Below are positions 53,273 through 61,433 of a stretch of DNA of 64,000 bases, piece by piece. The notes beneath the pieces are model-generated. The model did not search any database. It was not told where the DNA came from and saw nothing but the letters and a program-made list of their open reading frames with translations. Position 1 is the first letter of the stretch. Each line of letters opens with the position of its first letter. The translations under genes and the position numbers were made by a program. Source of the DNA: Neolewinella persica DSM 23188 (GTDB lineage: Bacteria > Bacteroidota > Bacteroidia > Chitinophagales > Saprospiraceae). The DNA lies in contig NZ_KB890447.1 in the NCBI RefSeq assembly GCF_000373105.1, forward strand, positions 156,327 through 220,326, given 5' to 3'.

Positions 53273-54061
53273 ATGCGTACCCGGGAAATTCCAACCGTAA
53301 GTCTGAAATTAAAGCCGCACGAAACCAAATTCCCTTACGTCAGATCTGTAATGGATGGCGAAATTGAAGGGGCTTATATTGAGCACGTAACGATTGACAA
53401 TAATGGTATTGCTGATTTGCAATCAGAGGATTGCAAAACAATATACCTTTTCTTCCGGGGGCAAGGGACTATAGTGGCAAATAATTTAGATTATGAGATT
53501 GTGCCTGAGACAATCTTTCTCCCCAATGAGATCAAATCCATTAAGATTGAGGCTGAAGGGGAGAGTAAACTACATTACCTGAAAATATCAAGTAAACTTA
53601 CTGATCAGGATAAAATGGAGTTAGAAAAATTCCCATCAGAAAATACGCAGTCGGTGTATTACGCCAAATTCTCGGACTGTCAATCCTACGTCGAGCCGAT
53701 AAAAAGCCCCAACACCGTTAGCCGAACGATCCTGCCTAACAAAATAATTCCTCGGGTAGCGATGGGAACGGTTCAGACCAAAGGGCCCGATGAAGTCGGC
53801 GCCCACCAACATCCAATGTTGGAGCAACTGTTCCTGGGCCTTTCGAAAAACAGCTGTGTCGTTTATGCGGATAATGCAAAAGTTAATTTCCCGGAACACG
53901 CTTTGCTGCATATTCCACTAGGCTCCCGGCACTCGGTTTCCGTAAATGAAGGCGAAAACCTTCACTATGTCTGGATGGATTTCTTCCTGGACAGTAAGGG
54001 CGAAGAATGGCTGAAAACCCACATCGTTGAAGACAAAGACACTAATCATGGCATTCTCTAA
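53273..54061 (+). CDS. Bicupin protein of the alginate locus
   Basis: About 262 residues from ATG 53273; the frame opens at ATG 53195 but the first 26 residues do not look like part of the domain. Two cupin barrels are visible: N-terminal (LFFRGQGTIVANNLDYEIVP) and C-terminal (GAHQHPMLEQLFLGLS, HIPLGSRHSV, LHYVWMDFF), the second with His-x-His...Glu metal ligands. Bicupins of this type are related to KduI-like or sugar-binding cupins. It may act on the open-chain uronate or a related isomer; the reaction is not determined. It overlaps the transporter gene by 14 bp. Confidence 0.7.
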   Translation: MRTREIPTVSLKLKPHETKFPYVRSVMDGEIEGAYIEHVTIDNNGIADLQSEDCKTIYLFFRGQGTIVANNLDYEIVPETIFLPNEIKSIKIEAEGESKLHYLKISSKLTDQDKMELEKFPSENTQSVYYAKFSDCQSYVEPIKSPNTVSRTILPNKIIPRVAMGTVQTKGPDEVGAHQHPMLEQLFLGLSKNSCVVYADNAKVNFPEHALLHIPLGSRHSVSVNEGENLHYVWMDFFLDSKGEEWLKTHIVEDKDTNHGIL

Positions 54062-55304
54062 AGACAAAGTACTCAAAGGGCTGGCAGTTTTCCTTCCCGG
54101 CATATTCTTACTTGGTTTTAACATCGGGACGGGGAGTGTAACGGCGATGGCCAAAGCGGGGGCTTCCTACGGCATGTCCCTGCTCTGGACGATCGTCGCT
54201 TCCTGCCTGACCACTTATTTTATGATCAATCTCTACAGTCGCTATACCCTGGTAACCGGAGAGACAGCCCTCCAGGCATTCCGAAAACACATTCATCCGG
54301 GGGTTGGCATTTTCTTCATTATAGCGCTTACCGCAGGTGTTATGGGTAGCGTGATGGGCGTAATGGGGATCGTGGCCGAAATATGCTTCGAATGGTCTAA
54401 AAGCTATGTTACCGGGGGAATCTCTCCCGTTATCTTTGCGGCGTTTTTCATCACGCTGGTCTACATAATCTTCTGGAACGGGAAAACCCGTTTTTTTGAA
54501 CGGGCGTTAGCAGTCATCGTGGCCATTATGTCGGTTTGCTTTGTGGCCAATTTTTTCATCCTGATGCCACCACCGGCAGACATTCTGCAAGGGTTGATCC
54601 CTAATATACCTGAACTCCCAATTGATGAAGGTCGGGGACCTTTTCTCGTGATCGCCTCGCTGGTGGGCACTACGGTTTTTTCTGGCCTGTTCATCATCAG
54701 AACCACGCTCGTCAAGGAGGCGGGATGGACACTTAAGGATAGTAAGGTGCAACGAAAGGACGCCATCGTAGCCGTGACGCTGATGTTCATCATCAGTATG
54801 TCAATTATGGCTGCTGCTGCCGGTACCCTCCACGTAGCGGGGATCGGCCTTACCAAAGCATCGCAGATGATCGGGCTCTTAGAGCCAATGGCCGGCCCGC
54901 TGGCTACGGCAATCTTTGCGTTTGGAATTGTTGCCGCCGGGGTATCCTCGCAAATTCCGAACGTCCTGATGTTGCCATGGTTACTTTGTGATTACAACCA
55001 GTCGGAGCGGGAAATGACGCTTCCAAAGTACCGGGTAATGGTATTGCTGATTTCGCTGCTTGGCCTTGTTGTTCCCGTTTTTGCTGCGCGACCCGTTTTT
55101 GTTATGATCGTCTCCCAGGCGTTCAATGCCGTTATTTTACCCGTTACCGTCGCGTGTATTTTTTACCTCGGTAACCGCAAAGACCTGATGGGGGCTTACC
55201 GGAATAGTACAGTGACCAATATCATCCTGTTTTTCATTCTGCTGTTCTCCATCTTTACTTCCGCAGTAGGCATTCGGGGAGTATGGGAGATGATCAATAT
55301 TTGA
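54048..55304 (+). CDS. Nramp-fold transporter lacking metal-binding motifs
   Basis: A 418-residue, about 11-helix membrane protein from ATG 54048 (ATG 54027 would add 7 residues). The overall pattern is Nramp-like, but the two motifs that bind Mn/Fe in MntH-type proteins are replaced: helix 1 reads FLLGFNIGTGSVTAMAKAG where DPGN is expected, and helix 6 reads GTTVFSGLFIIRTTLVKEAG where MPHN is expected. It is unlikely to be a canonical divalent-metal transporter. Its operon position suggests transport of a uronate or another alginate-related solute across the inner membrane (inference). Confidence 0.78.
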   Translation: MAFSKDKVLKGLAVFLPGIFLLGFNIGTGSVTAMAKAGASYGMSLLWTIVASCLTTYFMINLYSRYTLVTGETALQAFRKHIHPGVGIFFIIALTAGVMGSVMGVMGIVAEICFEWSKSYVTGGISPVIFAAFFITLVYIIFWNGKTRFFERALAVIVAIMSVCFVANFFILMPPPADILQGLIPNIPELPIDEGRGPFLVIASLVGTTVFSGLFIIRTTLVKEAGWTLKDSKVQRKDAIVAVTLMFIISMSIMAAAAGTLHVAGIGLTKASQMIGLLEPMAGPLATAIFAFGIVAAGVSSQIPNVLMLPWLLCDYNQSEREMTLPKYRVMVLLISLLGLVVPVFAARPVFVMIVSQAFNAVILPVTVACIFYLGNRKDLMGAYRNSTVTNIILFFILLFSIFTSAVGIRGVWEMINI

Positions 55305-55327
55305 TCGACAAGTCGCCTGGCTGATTG

Positions 55328-55345
55328 GGCGGGGCCGCAGGTGCA
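55328..55345 (-). repeat. 18-bp dispersed repeat
   Basis: Minus-strand TGCACCTGCGGCCCCGCC, between the convergent Nramp-like and MFS genes. Confidence 0.84.
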
Positions 55346-55461
55346 AGGTTAGTCAGAGAAGAGCAGAGCGTTTAACAATCATCGAACCCGTCCTTCATCC
55401 TATACGGAAGGGCTGAGGCGAAGCATGATTTCGCCGAAGATTACTATTCTTGGCATAACAG

Positions 55462-56775
55462 TTAGCTATACTTTTTATAAATTGGTTTCAGTGGTTCGAT
55501 CTTTGGACACAGTATCCAGACACTCGCAATTGCAATGGAAGCCAGGGCTGCACCAATCACGAAGGCAGGTGTGTAATTCCCTCCGGAAGTTAACCAGGGG
55601 ACCAAAGACGTCAGTCCTGCAACCGCAAGCTTTGCGGCCATTCCTGAAATACCCGCCAGGGTACCTACCGTTTTACCGCCAAATAAGTCGCTGGGCAGTG
55701 TCTGCACATTTCCGATCGCGGTCTGAAAGCCGAAGAGAATAGTAGCCATCAGTAATACTGCCGTTACCGGAGCCCCCGGGTTAGACATCGCCAACAAGGC
55801 GGGTAGCATGATAACACAGCCTAAGGTGATGACCAGTTTGCGCGTACGATCAACGTTCCAACCGGCCTTGAGGCGATTCTGCGCCAATAAGCCGCCGAAC
55901 CAGGCACCGAACATGGCACCAACGTAGGGCACCCATCCGTAAATACCGATCGTTTTTACGTCCATTCCATAAACCTCTGACAGGTAGATCGGAATCCAGA
56001 ATACAAACAGCCACCAGATGGGGTCAATCACGGCGGAAGCGATGATGACACCCCAGCTTTCCCGGTGGGATAGCATGGTAGGAAGATCAGGATTGTAGCC
56101 TTCATCAAAGTTGCCATCCTCGTCCAGGTCCTGGTTCTTTTGCCCGGTGAGGATGTATTCTCTTTCCTCTTCCGTGATCCAGGGATGAGATTTTGGCGGA
56201 GATTTTACCAATACCACCCATGGAATCAACCATAATAGTCCGGTGAGACCCACCAAAATGAAGATGACTTGCCAACTGAAATGAACAGATAAGTAGGCAA
56301 TCAGGGGAATCGAAATAATGCCTCCGATGGCGGCACCGGAATTGAATATGCCCTGAGCCAGGGCACGCTCTTTGGTCGGAAACCACTCCGCGTTTCCCTT
56401 TGTCGCCCCCGGCCAGTTACCGGCCTCAGCAATGCCAAGGATTGAGCGAAAAACAGCAAAACTGGCCATGCCGCTAGCTATCGCATGAAATGCCGTCGCT
56501 ATCGACCACACGCCAATAGAAAGAACAAAGCCCAGTCTCGTTCCAATCCAGTCAAATATTTTACCAAATATCGCCTGCCCAAATGCGTAGGAAAAGACAA
56601 ACACCACCGAGATGAAGGCGTATATCTCCTTGCGTTGATCCTCTGTTTTATCGGGAAACAAATCCACGGAAATCTCCGGCCACAGTACGTTTAGCGATTG
56701 CCGGTCAATGTAGTTGATGACGGTAGCCAGCGCGATTAGCGCAACTACCCACCACCTTAGTCCTGATAATTTCAT
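55462..56775 (-). CDS. MFS transporter, ExuT/GudP-like (hexuronate or unsaturated uronate uptake)
   Basis: A 437-residue, 12-helix major facilitator protein of the anion:cation symporter family. Start MKLSGLRWWVVALIALATVI, with the family marks NYIDRQSLNVLWPEI, GIAEAGNWPGATKGNAEWFP and FNSGAAIGGIISIPLIAYL. Relatives carry glucuronate/galacturonate; in alginate loci such proteins import monouronates or DEH. Its start overlaps the kdgF stop (ATGA), so it is translated with KdgF. Confidence 0.9.
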   Translation of the reverse strand: MKLSGLRWWVVALIALATVINYIDRQSLNVLWPEISVDLFPDKTEDQRKEIYAFISVVFVFSYAFGQAIFGKIFDWIGTRLGFVLSIGVWSIATAFHAIASGMASFAVFRSILGIAEAGNWPGATKGNAEWFPTKERALAQGIFNSGAAIGGIISIPLIAYLSVHFSWQVIFILVGLTGLLWLIPWVVLVKSPPKSHPWITEEEREYILTGQKNQDLDEDGNFDEGYNPDLPTMLSHRESWGVIIASAVIDPIWWLFVFWIPIYLSEVYGMDVKTIGIYGWVPYVGAMFGAWFGGLLAQNRLKAGWNVDRTRKLVITLGCVIMLPALLAMSNPGAPVTAVLLMATILFGFQTAIGNVQTLPSDLFGGKTVGTLAGISGMAAKLAVAGLTSLVPWLTSGGNYTPAFVIGAALASIAIASVWILCPKIEPLKPIYKKYS

Positions 56776-57125
56776 GAGTGTTGTACTGAGGGTAAGAAAT
56801 CTTCCCGATGCGGGCTGAATACGTCGATCAATACACCGGTCTTAACGCAAACACAACCGTGCATTACGTGTGGTGGAATGTAGTAGGAGTCACCCCCGCG
56901 AATGGTTTTTACCTCATCGCCGATCGTCATCTCAAACTCGCCACTTTCCACGTAGGTTACCTGGCTGTGGTGGTGCTCGTGTAACTGACCGACTGCGCCG
57001 GGCTCAAAGTGAACTTTAACTAGCATTATCTTATCGTCAAAGCCGTGAATCTGGCGTTTCAGGCCAGGGCCGACCTGCTCCCAGGGAATATCGTTGCCGT
57101 AGAGGTACTCTTTACTTGCTTTCAT
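56772..57125 (-). CDS. kdgF: KdgF-like cupin (unsaturated monouronate to DEH)
   Basis: A 117-residue single cupin. The metal-binding residues sit in GQLHEHHHSQVTYVESGEFE (about 46-65) and the second half in YYIPPHVMHGCVC (about 81-93), followed by the family ending DVFSPHREDFL. KdgF proteins speed linearisation of the 4,5-unsaturated monouronates released by exolyases, feeding DEH to the reductase. It lies between the PL17 lyase and the MFS gene with 1-bp and 4-bp junctions, which fits this step exactly. Confidence 0.92.
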   Translation of the reverse strand: MKASKEYLYGNDIPWEQVGPGLKRQIHGFDDKIMLVKVHFEPGAVGQLHEHHHSQVTYVESGEFEMTIGDEVKTIRGGDSYYIPPHVMHGCVCVKTGVLIDVFSPHREDFLPSVQHS

Positions 57126-57126
57126 A

Positions 57127-59340
57127 TTAATCGGTTATATCTATTAAATGATGAACACCGGTCCATTCGTAGAGGCGTTCATTAATGGTCAGTTGATGAG
57201 CCGAAGCAGATTTGTTGTCGTTGTTTGCCAGAATGAGCATCCATGCTTGTCCATTTTTATGGGCAAACCGCAATGCCGTGTAATCGGGCGTGTCAATTAC
57301 GATAGCGACCTGGCTAATTTGGCCGTAAGGTTCGTACGGGGTTTCGTTGCGGGGGGTGTAGCTGCCGTGGGTTTCTAGCACCGAGGCAAAGGTGGTGGTG
57401 GCAACGTCCGTTCTCCGGAGCAGGAAGGCAGGGTCGCGCCGCAGGTTGAACTCTGGGTCGTTGGCACCAAGGCGAAGCATTCTAACCTCGTCACCTGGCA
57501 GGGTGGCCATGGTTTGCGTATAGAAAGTTCCTTCGTTTAGCCATCCAATCTGAGCGGAGTTGCCAGCTATTCGGGCACTGGCCTCCAGCCATAAATGCTG
57601 GTAGCCATGCTTAGTACCCATCGGACGTAACACACTGTTTATGGTGTAGTCGAAGTCGGTGGAAAGCAATTGACCTTTATACCAGGTAGGAAGTTCGTGT
57701 ACCGCTTTTTGCGTACCAACAGAGCGGAACACATCAATAAGTAGAGGTTGCGCGAACGCAGGTGCAGTGAAAAGGATCTGAGAGCGATGCAGGACGCGGC
57801 CGGGGTAGGCATTATCCGTCACGGCACTGATCAGCTGCACATTTGCGTCTTCTTCCGACGAGAAGGCGTACAGGTCGGGGTGCAGGTCTTCCGCAACGCT
57901 GATCTCTCCGCCGTAATGGGAAGTCTCATCAATCACCAACGTGTTGTGTGCAATGGACTGTTTTGCCCAGCTGTTGTTTTCTTTCAGGTAACGACCGCCA
58001 CCCTTTTGATCGATGTTCACCCAGCGGGCCGCGCCGTAATCCTGGATCACTTCTCCGGTTTCGTTATAGAAAGAGTAGGCTAACTTGTCGTAGTGGCCAT
58101 GCCCCATACCCTGAGCAGAGTATTTCATCACCAGAGCGGTTTGAGCACCTCCTTTTCCATACGCCCGCAGTACCCCAACACCGCCTTCGGTACCTTCCGC
58201 ACCATCGGTGAAGATCATGGATGAGGGCGAGTAGGGGAGGGCAGCCCCCGTTGCTATGGCCTTCGCAACTGCTACACCAGCCTCATCGAGTGTGTAGACA
58301 CCCTGCTGTTTTGCAAGGGATAGAAGCGTTGGGTCTTTACCGAAATAGTAGTAGGCGTAATCTACCGTTTTGATCACATCCGGAGAAAAAAGTGACATCC
58401 CTTTTTGAGAGTCGTTCAGTGGGAAGAAATCACCCGTAGGGTCGGCCTGGTTTAATAAGGAGAAGGCTGCCTTTTTCAGGATCTCGTCCCGGTAGGTCAG
58501 TATGTTGAGCTCCGGCCGTTTCTCCGCAAGCGCCTTTCCGAATAACAGAAAGGGAGAGAGGGCGTACCGCAGATAGTAAGGACCTTCAGTAAAGTATCCG
58601 TCGGGCGAAAAGCTGAGGTCCAGCTGGGCTAAAAAGCCGGCCCGGCCGTCTTTGTCTTTAATGCGTCCGGAGTCGTCATCACGCAGATCATCAGGCAGAT
58701 CGGCAGAAGGAATGCCGTATAAGGCTCTTTGCACCAGTGCATCGTCGCCCATCACTAAACCGATCATCCCCACGGCAGCATTGCCCCAGGTTGAATGATT
58801 ATGGATACGGTTAAAAAATTGAGGGTTTTCTACGGAAAGGAAATCCGCCATCGGACGGAACAGCTCATTATTGATCCGTTCCCGGTCTGCAGGTTCCAGC
58901 CAATCGTAAATGTCCGCATAACCTTCGCTGACGTACACCAGCCAGTTAGCATCATTTAGGCATTGCCAAAAAATCTTTCCGGTAGCGTAGGAACGATTCG
59001 TTGGGTGCCTGGGCCAGCCTCGGTAAACCGCTGCATACTGCAAGAGCGCATCCTTAAGAAACACCGCATATTTCTCTTCTCCGGTGAGCCGAAACAGCGC
59101 ACCGGCATCTTGCAGGGTTGACCAGTTACGCTTGTGAATTTCGTGGGTGGGACCACCCGCCATGTCTTCTGGCACGGGGACTTCGATTCCAGCCCCGATA
59201 ACCGCATCAACCCTGGCCTGAGTGGCTTCCAGTTGTTTAGTGAAATCCTCCGGATAGTTTGATTGGGTAGCCGCAAAATCCTGAGAACAGCCAACGCCTG
59301 ACAGGAGCATTAAAACTGCGATGTGAAGTACTAATTTCAT
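57127..59340 (-). CDS. PL17-family oligoalginate exolyase (lipoprotein)
   Basis: A 737-residue lipoprotein (LLSGVGCSQ, Cys18). The N-terminal (alpha/alpha) toroid alginate-lyase domain spans about 20-340 and includes NRIHNHSTWGNAAVGMIGLV (about 176-195, Asn/His of the active site) and YFTEGPYYLRYALSPF (about 245-260, catalytic Tyr). The heparinase II/III-like beta domain spans about 390-720 (MGHGHYDKLAYSFYNETGEV, NTLVIDETSH). PL17 enzymes release unsaturated monouronates from oligoalginate ends. Head gene of the minus-strand operon PL17-kdgF-MFS. A weak 18-bp-repeat copy lies at 57750-57766. Confidence 0.93.
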   Translation of the reverse strand: MKLVLHIAVLMLLSGVGCSQDFAATQSNYPEDFTKQLEATQARVDAVIGAGIEVPVPEDMAGGPTHEIHKRNWSTLQDAGALFRLTGEEKYAVFLKDALLQYAAVYRGWPRHPTNRSYATGKIFWQCLNDANWLVYVSEGYADIYDWLEPADRERINNELFRPMADFLSVENPQFFNRIHNHSTWGNAAVGMIGLVMGDDALVQRALYGIPSADLPDDLRDDDSGRIKDKDGRAGFLAQLDLSFSPDGYFTEGPYYLRYALSPFLLFGKALAEKRPELNILTYRDEILKKAAFSLLNQADPTGDFFPLNDSQKGMSLFSPDVIKTVDYAYYYFGKDPTLLSLAKQQGVYTLDEAGVAVAKAIATGAALPYSPSSMIFTDGAEGTEGGVGVLRAYGKGGAQTALVMKYSAQGMGHGHYDKLAYSFYNETGEVIQDYGAARWVNIDQKGGGRYLKENNSWAKQSIAHNTLVIDETSHYGGEISVAEDLHPDLYAFSSEEDANVQLISAVTDNAYPGRVLHRSQILFTAPAFAQPLLIDVFRSVGTQKAVHELPTWYKGQLLSTDFDYTINSVLRPMGTKHGYQHLWLEASARIAGNSAQIGWLNEGTFYTQTMATLPGDEVRMLRLGANDPEFNLRRDPAFLLRRTDVATTTFASVLETHGSYTPRNETPYEPYGQISQVAIVIDTPDYTALRFAHKNGQAWMLILANNDNKSASAHQLTINERLYEWTGVHHLIDITD
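57750..57766 (-). repeat. 18-bp dispersed repeat, degenerate copy in the PL17 gene
   Basis: Minus-strand TGCACCTGCGTTCGCGC; may be a chance match within coding sequence. Confidence 0.45.
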
Positions 59341-59483
59341 CTTGAATTAATCTTTTAGGGTGGTGCCAACCGCCCTGCCGTCGCGGGAAGTACCATTGGT
59401 TCAGGAAGTTTTAGCTACAGACCCCACCAATGAATACGGTCGGTGGCTGAACCGATGATGGGCTAAAGGTAGTAGACTGAAAC

Positions 59484-59506
59484 TGGTAAACCAAATTGGT
59501 TCACCA
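59484..59506. promoter_or_regulatory. Twin operator upstream of the PL17-kdgF-MFS operon
   Basis: TGGTAAACCA (59484-59493) and TGGTTCACCA (59497-59506) are 13 bp apart, the same spacing as the array before susC; together they form a larger palindrome AACTGGTAAACCAAAT... . On the minus strand CCAATTTG, a partial -7 box, runs through the centre, so binding would block the promoter. Confidence 0.77.
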
Positions 59507-59728
59507 GTTTTTTGATAAAAAACTCATCATTTACTTCGCTAAAGTATTTTATTGTCCGGGAACTTATCTGGAACGGTCGGCCCAATAGTTAGAGAAACCG
59601 TACCCGGACAGGTAAAGTGGCTAATTTGGGGAGAATCAAAATTCCAGCATTGCCAACCAAGGTTTTCTCCCTGCTTTGATTACCTTCGCGCGCCCTTAGG
59701 GTGTCGCATTTTGCGTTGTCCCGTCCCT

Positions 59729-59746
59729 TGCACCTGCGGCCGCGCC
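59729..59746 (+). repeat. 18-bp dispersed repeat, consensus copy
   Basis: Exact TGCACCTGCGGCCGCGCC in the long intergenic region before the DksA-like gene. Confidence 0.85.
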
Positions 59747-59972
59747 TGATCATCGGCCGGTAAGTTGGTAAACAAAGCTGACAACACATAGGTTACTTAG
59801 GTACGTTAGTGACCCGCAGTGTACATTCATACGTTACAATATGGGCAGATGTACGTCTAAACTAGTAAACAGGGCATCCTGAATTTTAATAACTGAAAAA
59901 ATTATGTATTATTGGAGGTAAGAACACTGTGTGACAGTCGTTCTAAATAGACCTACAGATACACCATTTCCC

Positions 59973-60518
59973 ATGGAACGATATAGCGAAAAAGACCTCG
60001 TCAAGTTTGGCGAGCGGATAAAAAAAGATTACCAGCAAGCGAAACTTGAGCTCAAAATGCTCCGGGACCAGGTTAGTGAACTGAGTGAAACCATGTCTGA
60101 GGGCTTCGGCGCCGACATGGGAGAAGACAGCAGTTCGGTTAGTCAACTGGAGCTCCTGAGTGAACAGGTATTGCGTAAACGGGACCTGATTCAGGACCTG
60201 CAAAACGCCATGCTGCGGATCAAGAATAAGGTGTACGGTACTTGTAGCGTTACCGGTAAGTTGATCGACCGCCAACGCCTGGAGGCCATTCCCACTACGA
60301 CTAAAAGTGTGGAAGGTATGCGTCTGGAGGCAAGTGGACAGCTCGATATCACCGCGCAAGACATTGCCCGAAGGGCCGTGGAACGCCGTGAAGGACCAAA
60401 CAAAATCATCTCCAAGATCAAGAAGCCGCCACCCCCGCCCCGCAAGGTGGAGAAAAAGCGCAAAAAGCCAGGCCGTAAGCCACGTAAAGTGGTGGAGGAA
60501 GACGACGATCTTATCTAG
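59973..60518 (+). CDS. DksA/TraR-like protein with degenerate zinc finger and basic Pro/Lys tail
   Basis: About 181 residues from ATG 59973 (a GTG at 59931 would add 14). A long coiled coil (about 10-90: YQQAKLELKMLRDQVSELSE ... VLRKRDLIQDLQNAMLRI) is followed by YGTCSVTGKLIDRQRLEAIP, which aligns with the DksA finger (YGxCxxCGxxIxxxRLxAxP) but keeps only one of four cysteines. The tail is KKPPPPPRKVEKKRKKPGRK plus an acidic end, suggesting nucleic-acid or ribosome contact. Such fingerless DksA-like proteins are frequent in Bacteroidota; probable RNA polymerase secondary-channel factor. Confidence 0.8.
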   Translation: MERYSEKDLVKFGERIKKDYQQAKLELKMLRDQVSELSETMSEGFGADMGEDSSSVSQLELLSEQVLRKRDLIQDLQNAMLRIKNKVYGTCSVTGKLIDRQRLEAIPTTTKSVEGMRLEASGQLDITAQDIARRAVERREGPNKIISKIKKPPPPPRKVEKKRKKPGRKPRKVVEEDDDLI

Positions 60519-60671
60519 TAAATAGTTGGTAGTAGATAGTTGATAATGCTGCCGCAGGGGAATGCTCGCTTCGCTCGTGCAGCATACTCTCAAAGGAAGG
60601 CTATTGTCACCGCAAGCTGAGCCGTGCGACAGCACTACCTACTACCCGCTATCTACAACCCACCATTTACT
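60517..60671. repeat. MITE-like hairpin element beginning in the DksA-like stop codon
   Basis: Arms at 60517-60552 (AGTAAATAGTTGGTAGTAGA...) and 60630-60671 are imperfect inverted repeats of about 36-42 bp, the left arm starting inside the TAG stop (60516-60518). No coding capacity; the centre holds CTCGCTTCGCTCG-like GC hairpins. Confidence 0.65.
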
Positions 60672-60732
60672 GTTCCCAAAATAAAACATGCCTGCGGCAC
60701 AGCCGTTATAACGCCAGTCATCAACCTACGTT

Positions 60733-61362
60733 ATGTTCAAGCAATTTTTCCTTCCCCTATTTTTCCTCTTCACTTTTTCTCTGACGCTTACGGCTCAAAC
60801 CACGACGGAAGAGGAAGCACGCGAAGACCTCGATTATTATAACACCGACGACGATCGTATTCAGGAGCGACGCGGCGATACCTTTGGTGAGAACCTATGG
60901 TTTGGTACCGGCGCACAGCTGGGCTTCCAGGGGGGCAACAACACCAGTTTCTTTCAGGTCGGCCTGTCTCCCATCGTCGGTTACAAAATCAATAACTTTT
61001 TGAGCGTTGGCCCACGGGGCAGTTTCGCTTATAACAGTTATAAGGAAGACTTTGGTAACGGTGAGTTCAAAGCTAAATTCGTTACCTGGTCAGCCGGTGT
61101 TTTTACCCGGGCTAAGATCGTTTTTCCGTTTTTCGCGCACCTGGAGTACAGCCTGCTCAATGAGGTCCAAAACTTCGATGCCAACGGCGATGCCATTCGC
61201 AGTACCCGAGCCATTCCCTTCCTCGGCGGTGGCGTTAGCCAGGGCGGTGGACAGGGTGGTGGCGTTGGCTACGAGATCCTGATTTTGTTTCGCCTTTCGC
61301 AGGCAGACCGGATCGGCGACAGCCCGTTCGAGTTCCGTACGGGACTTAATTTTAACTTCTGA
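60733..61362 (+). CDS. Outer-membrane beta-barrel-like protein
   Basis: A 209-residue exported protein: signal peptide (MFKQFFLPLFFLFTFSLTLT, cleavage after AQ), a short acidic linker (EEEAREDLDYYNTDDDR), then about eight amphipathic strands (FGTGAQLGFQGGNNTSFFQV, LSPIVGYKINNFLSVGPRGS) and a terminal aromatic FNF, typical of small Bacteroidota porin-like barrels. A glycine-rich loop (GGGVSQGGGQGGGVG) is near the C-terminus. Function unknown. Confidence 0.72.
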   Translation: MFKQFFLPLFFLFTFSLTLTAQTTTEEEAREDLDYYNTDDDRIQERRGDTFGENLWFGTGAQLGFQGGNNTSFFQVGLSPIVGYKINNFLSVGPRGSFAYNSYKEDFGNGEFKAKFVTWSAGVFTRAKIVFPFFAHLEYSLLNEVQNFDANGDAIRSTRAIPFLGGGVSQGGGQGGGVGYEILILFRLSQADRIGDSPFEFRTGLNFNF

Positions 61363-61389
61363 TTTTACGGTCTTCGGGCTGAAATACCG

Positions 61390-61431
61390 CAGCCGGTACC
61401 GTCATTGTGATGGTACCGGCTGTTGTTTTTT
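61390..61431 (+). terminator. Intrinsic terminator of the outer-membrane protein gene
   Basis: A perfect 11-bp stem CAGCCGGTACC / GGTACCGGCTG (61390-61400, 61412-61422) followed by TTGTTTTTT. The 18-bp repeat copy 61434-61451 begins immediately after the T-run. Confidence 0.9.
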
Positions 61432-61433
61432 GG

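Larger units (their letters stand above)
59341..59972. other. Intergenic region upstream of the PL17 operon and DksA-like gene
   Basis: Holds the twin operator (59484-59506), a copy of the 18-bp repeat (59729-59746), and otherwise no coding evidence. A purine-rich GGAGG at about 59914 precedes a possible GTG start at 59931. Confidence 0.5.
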
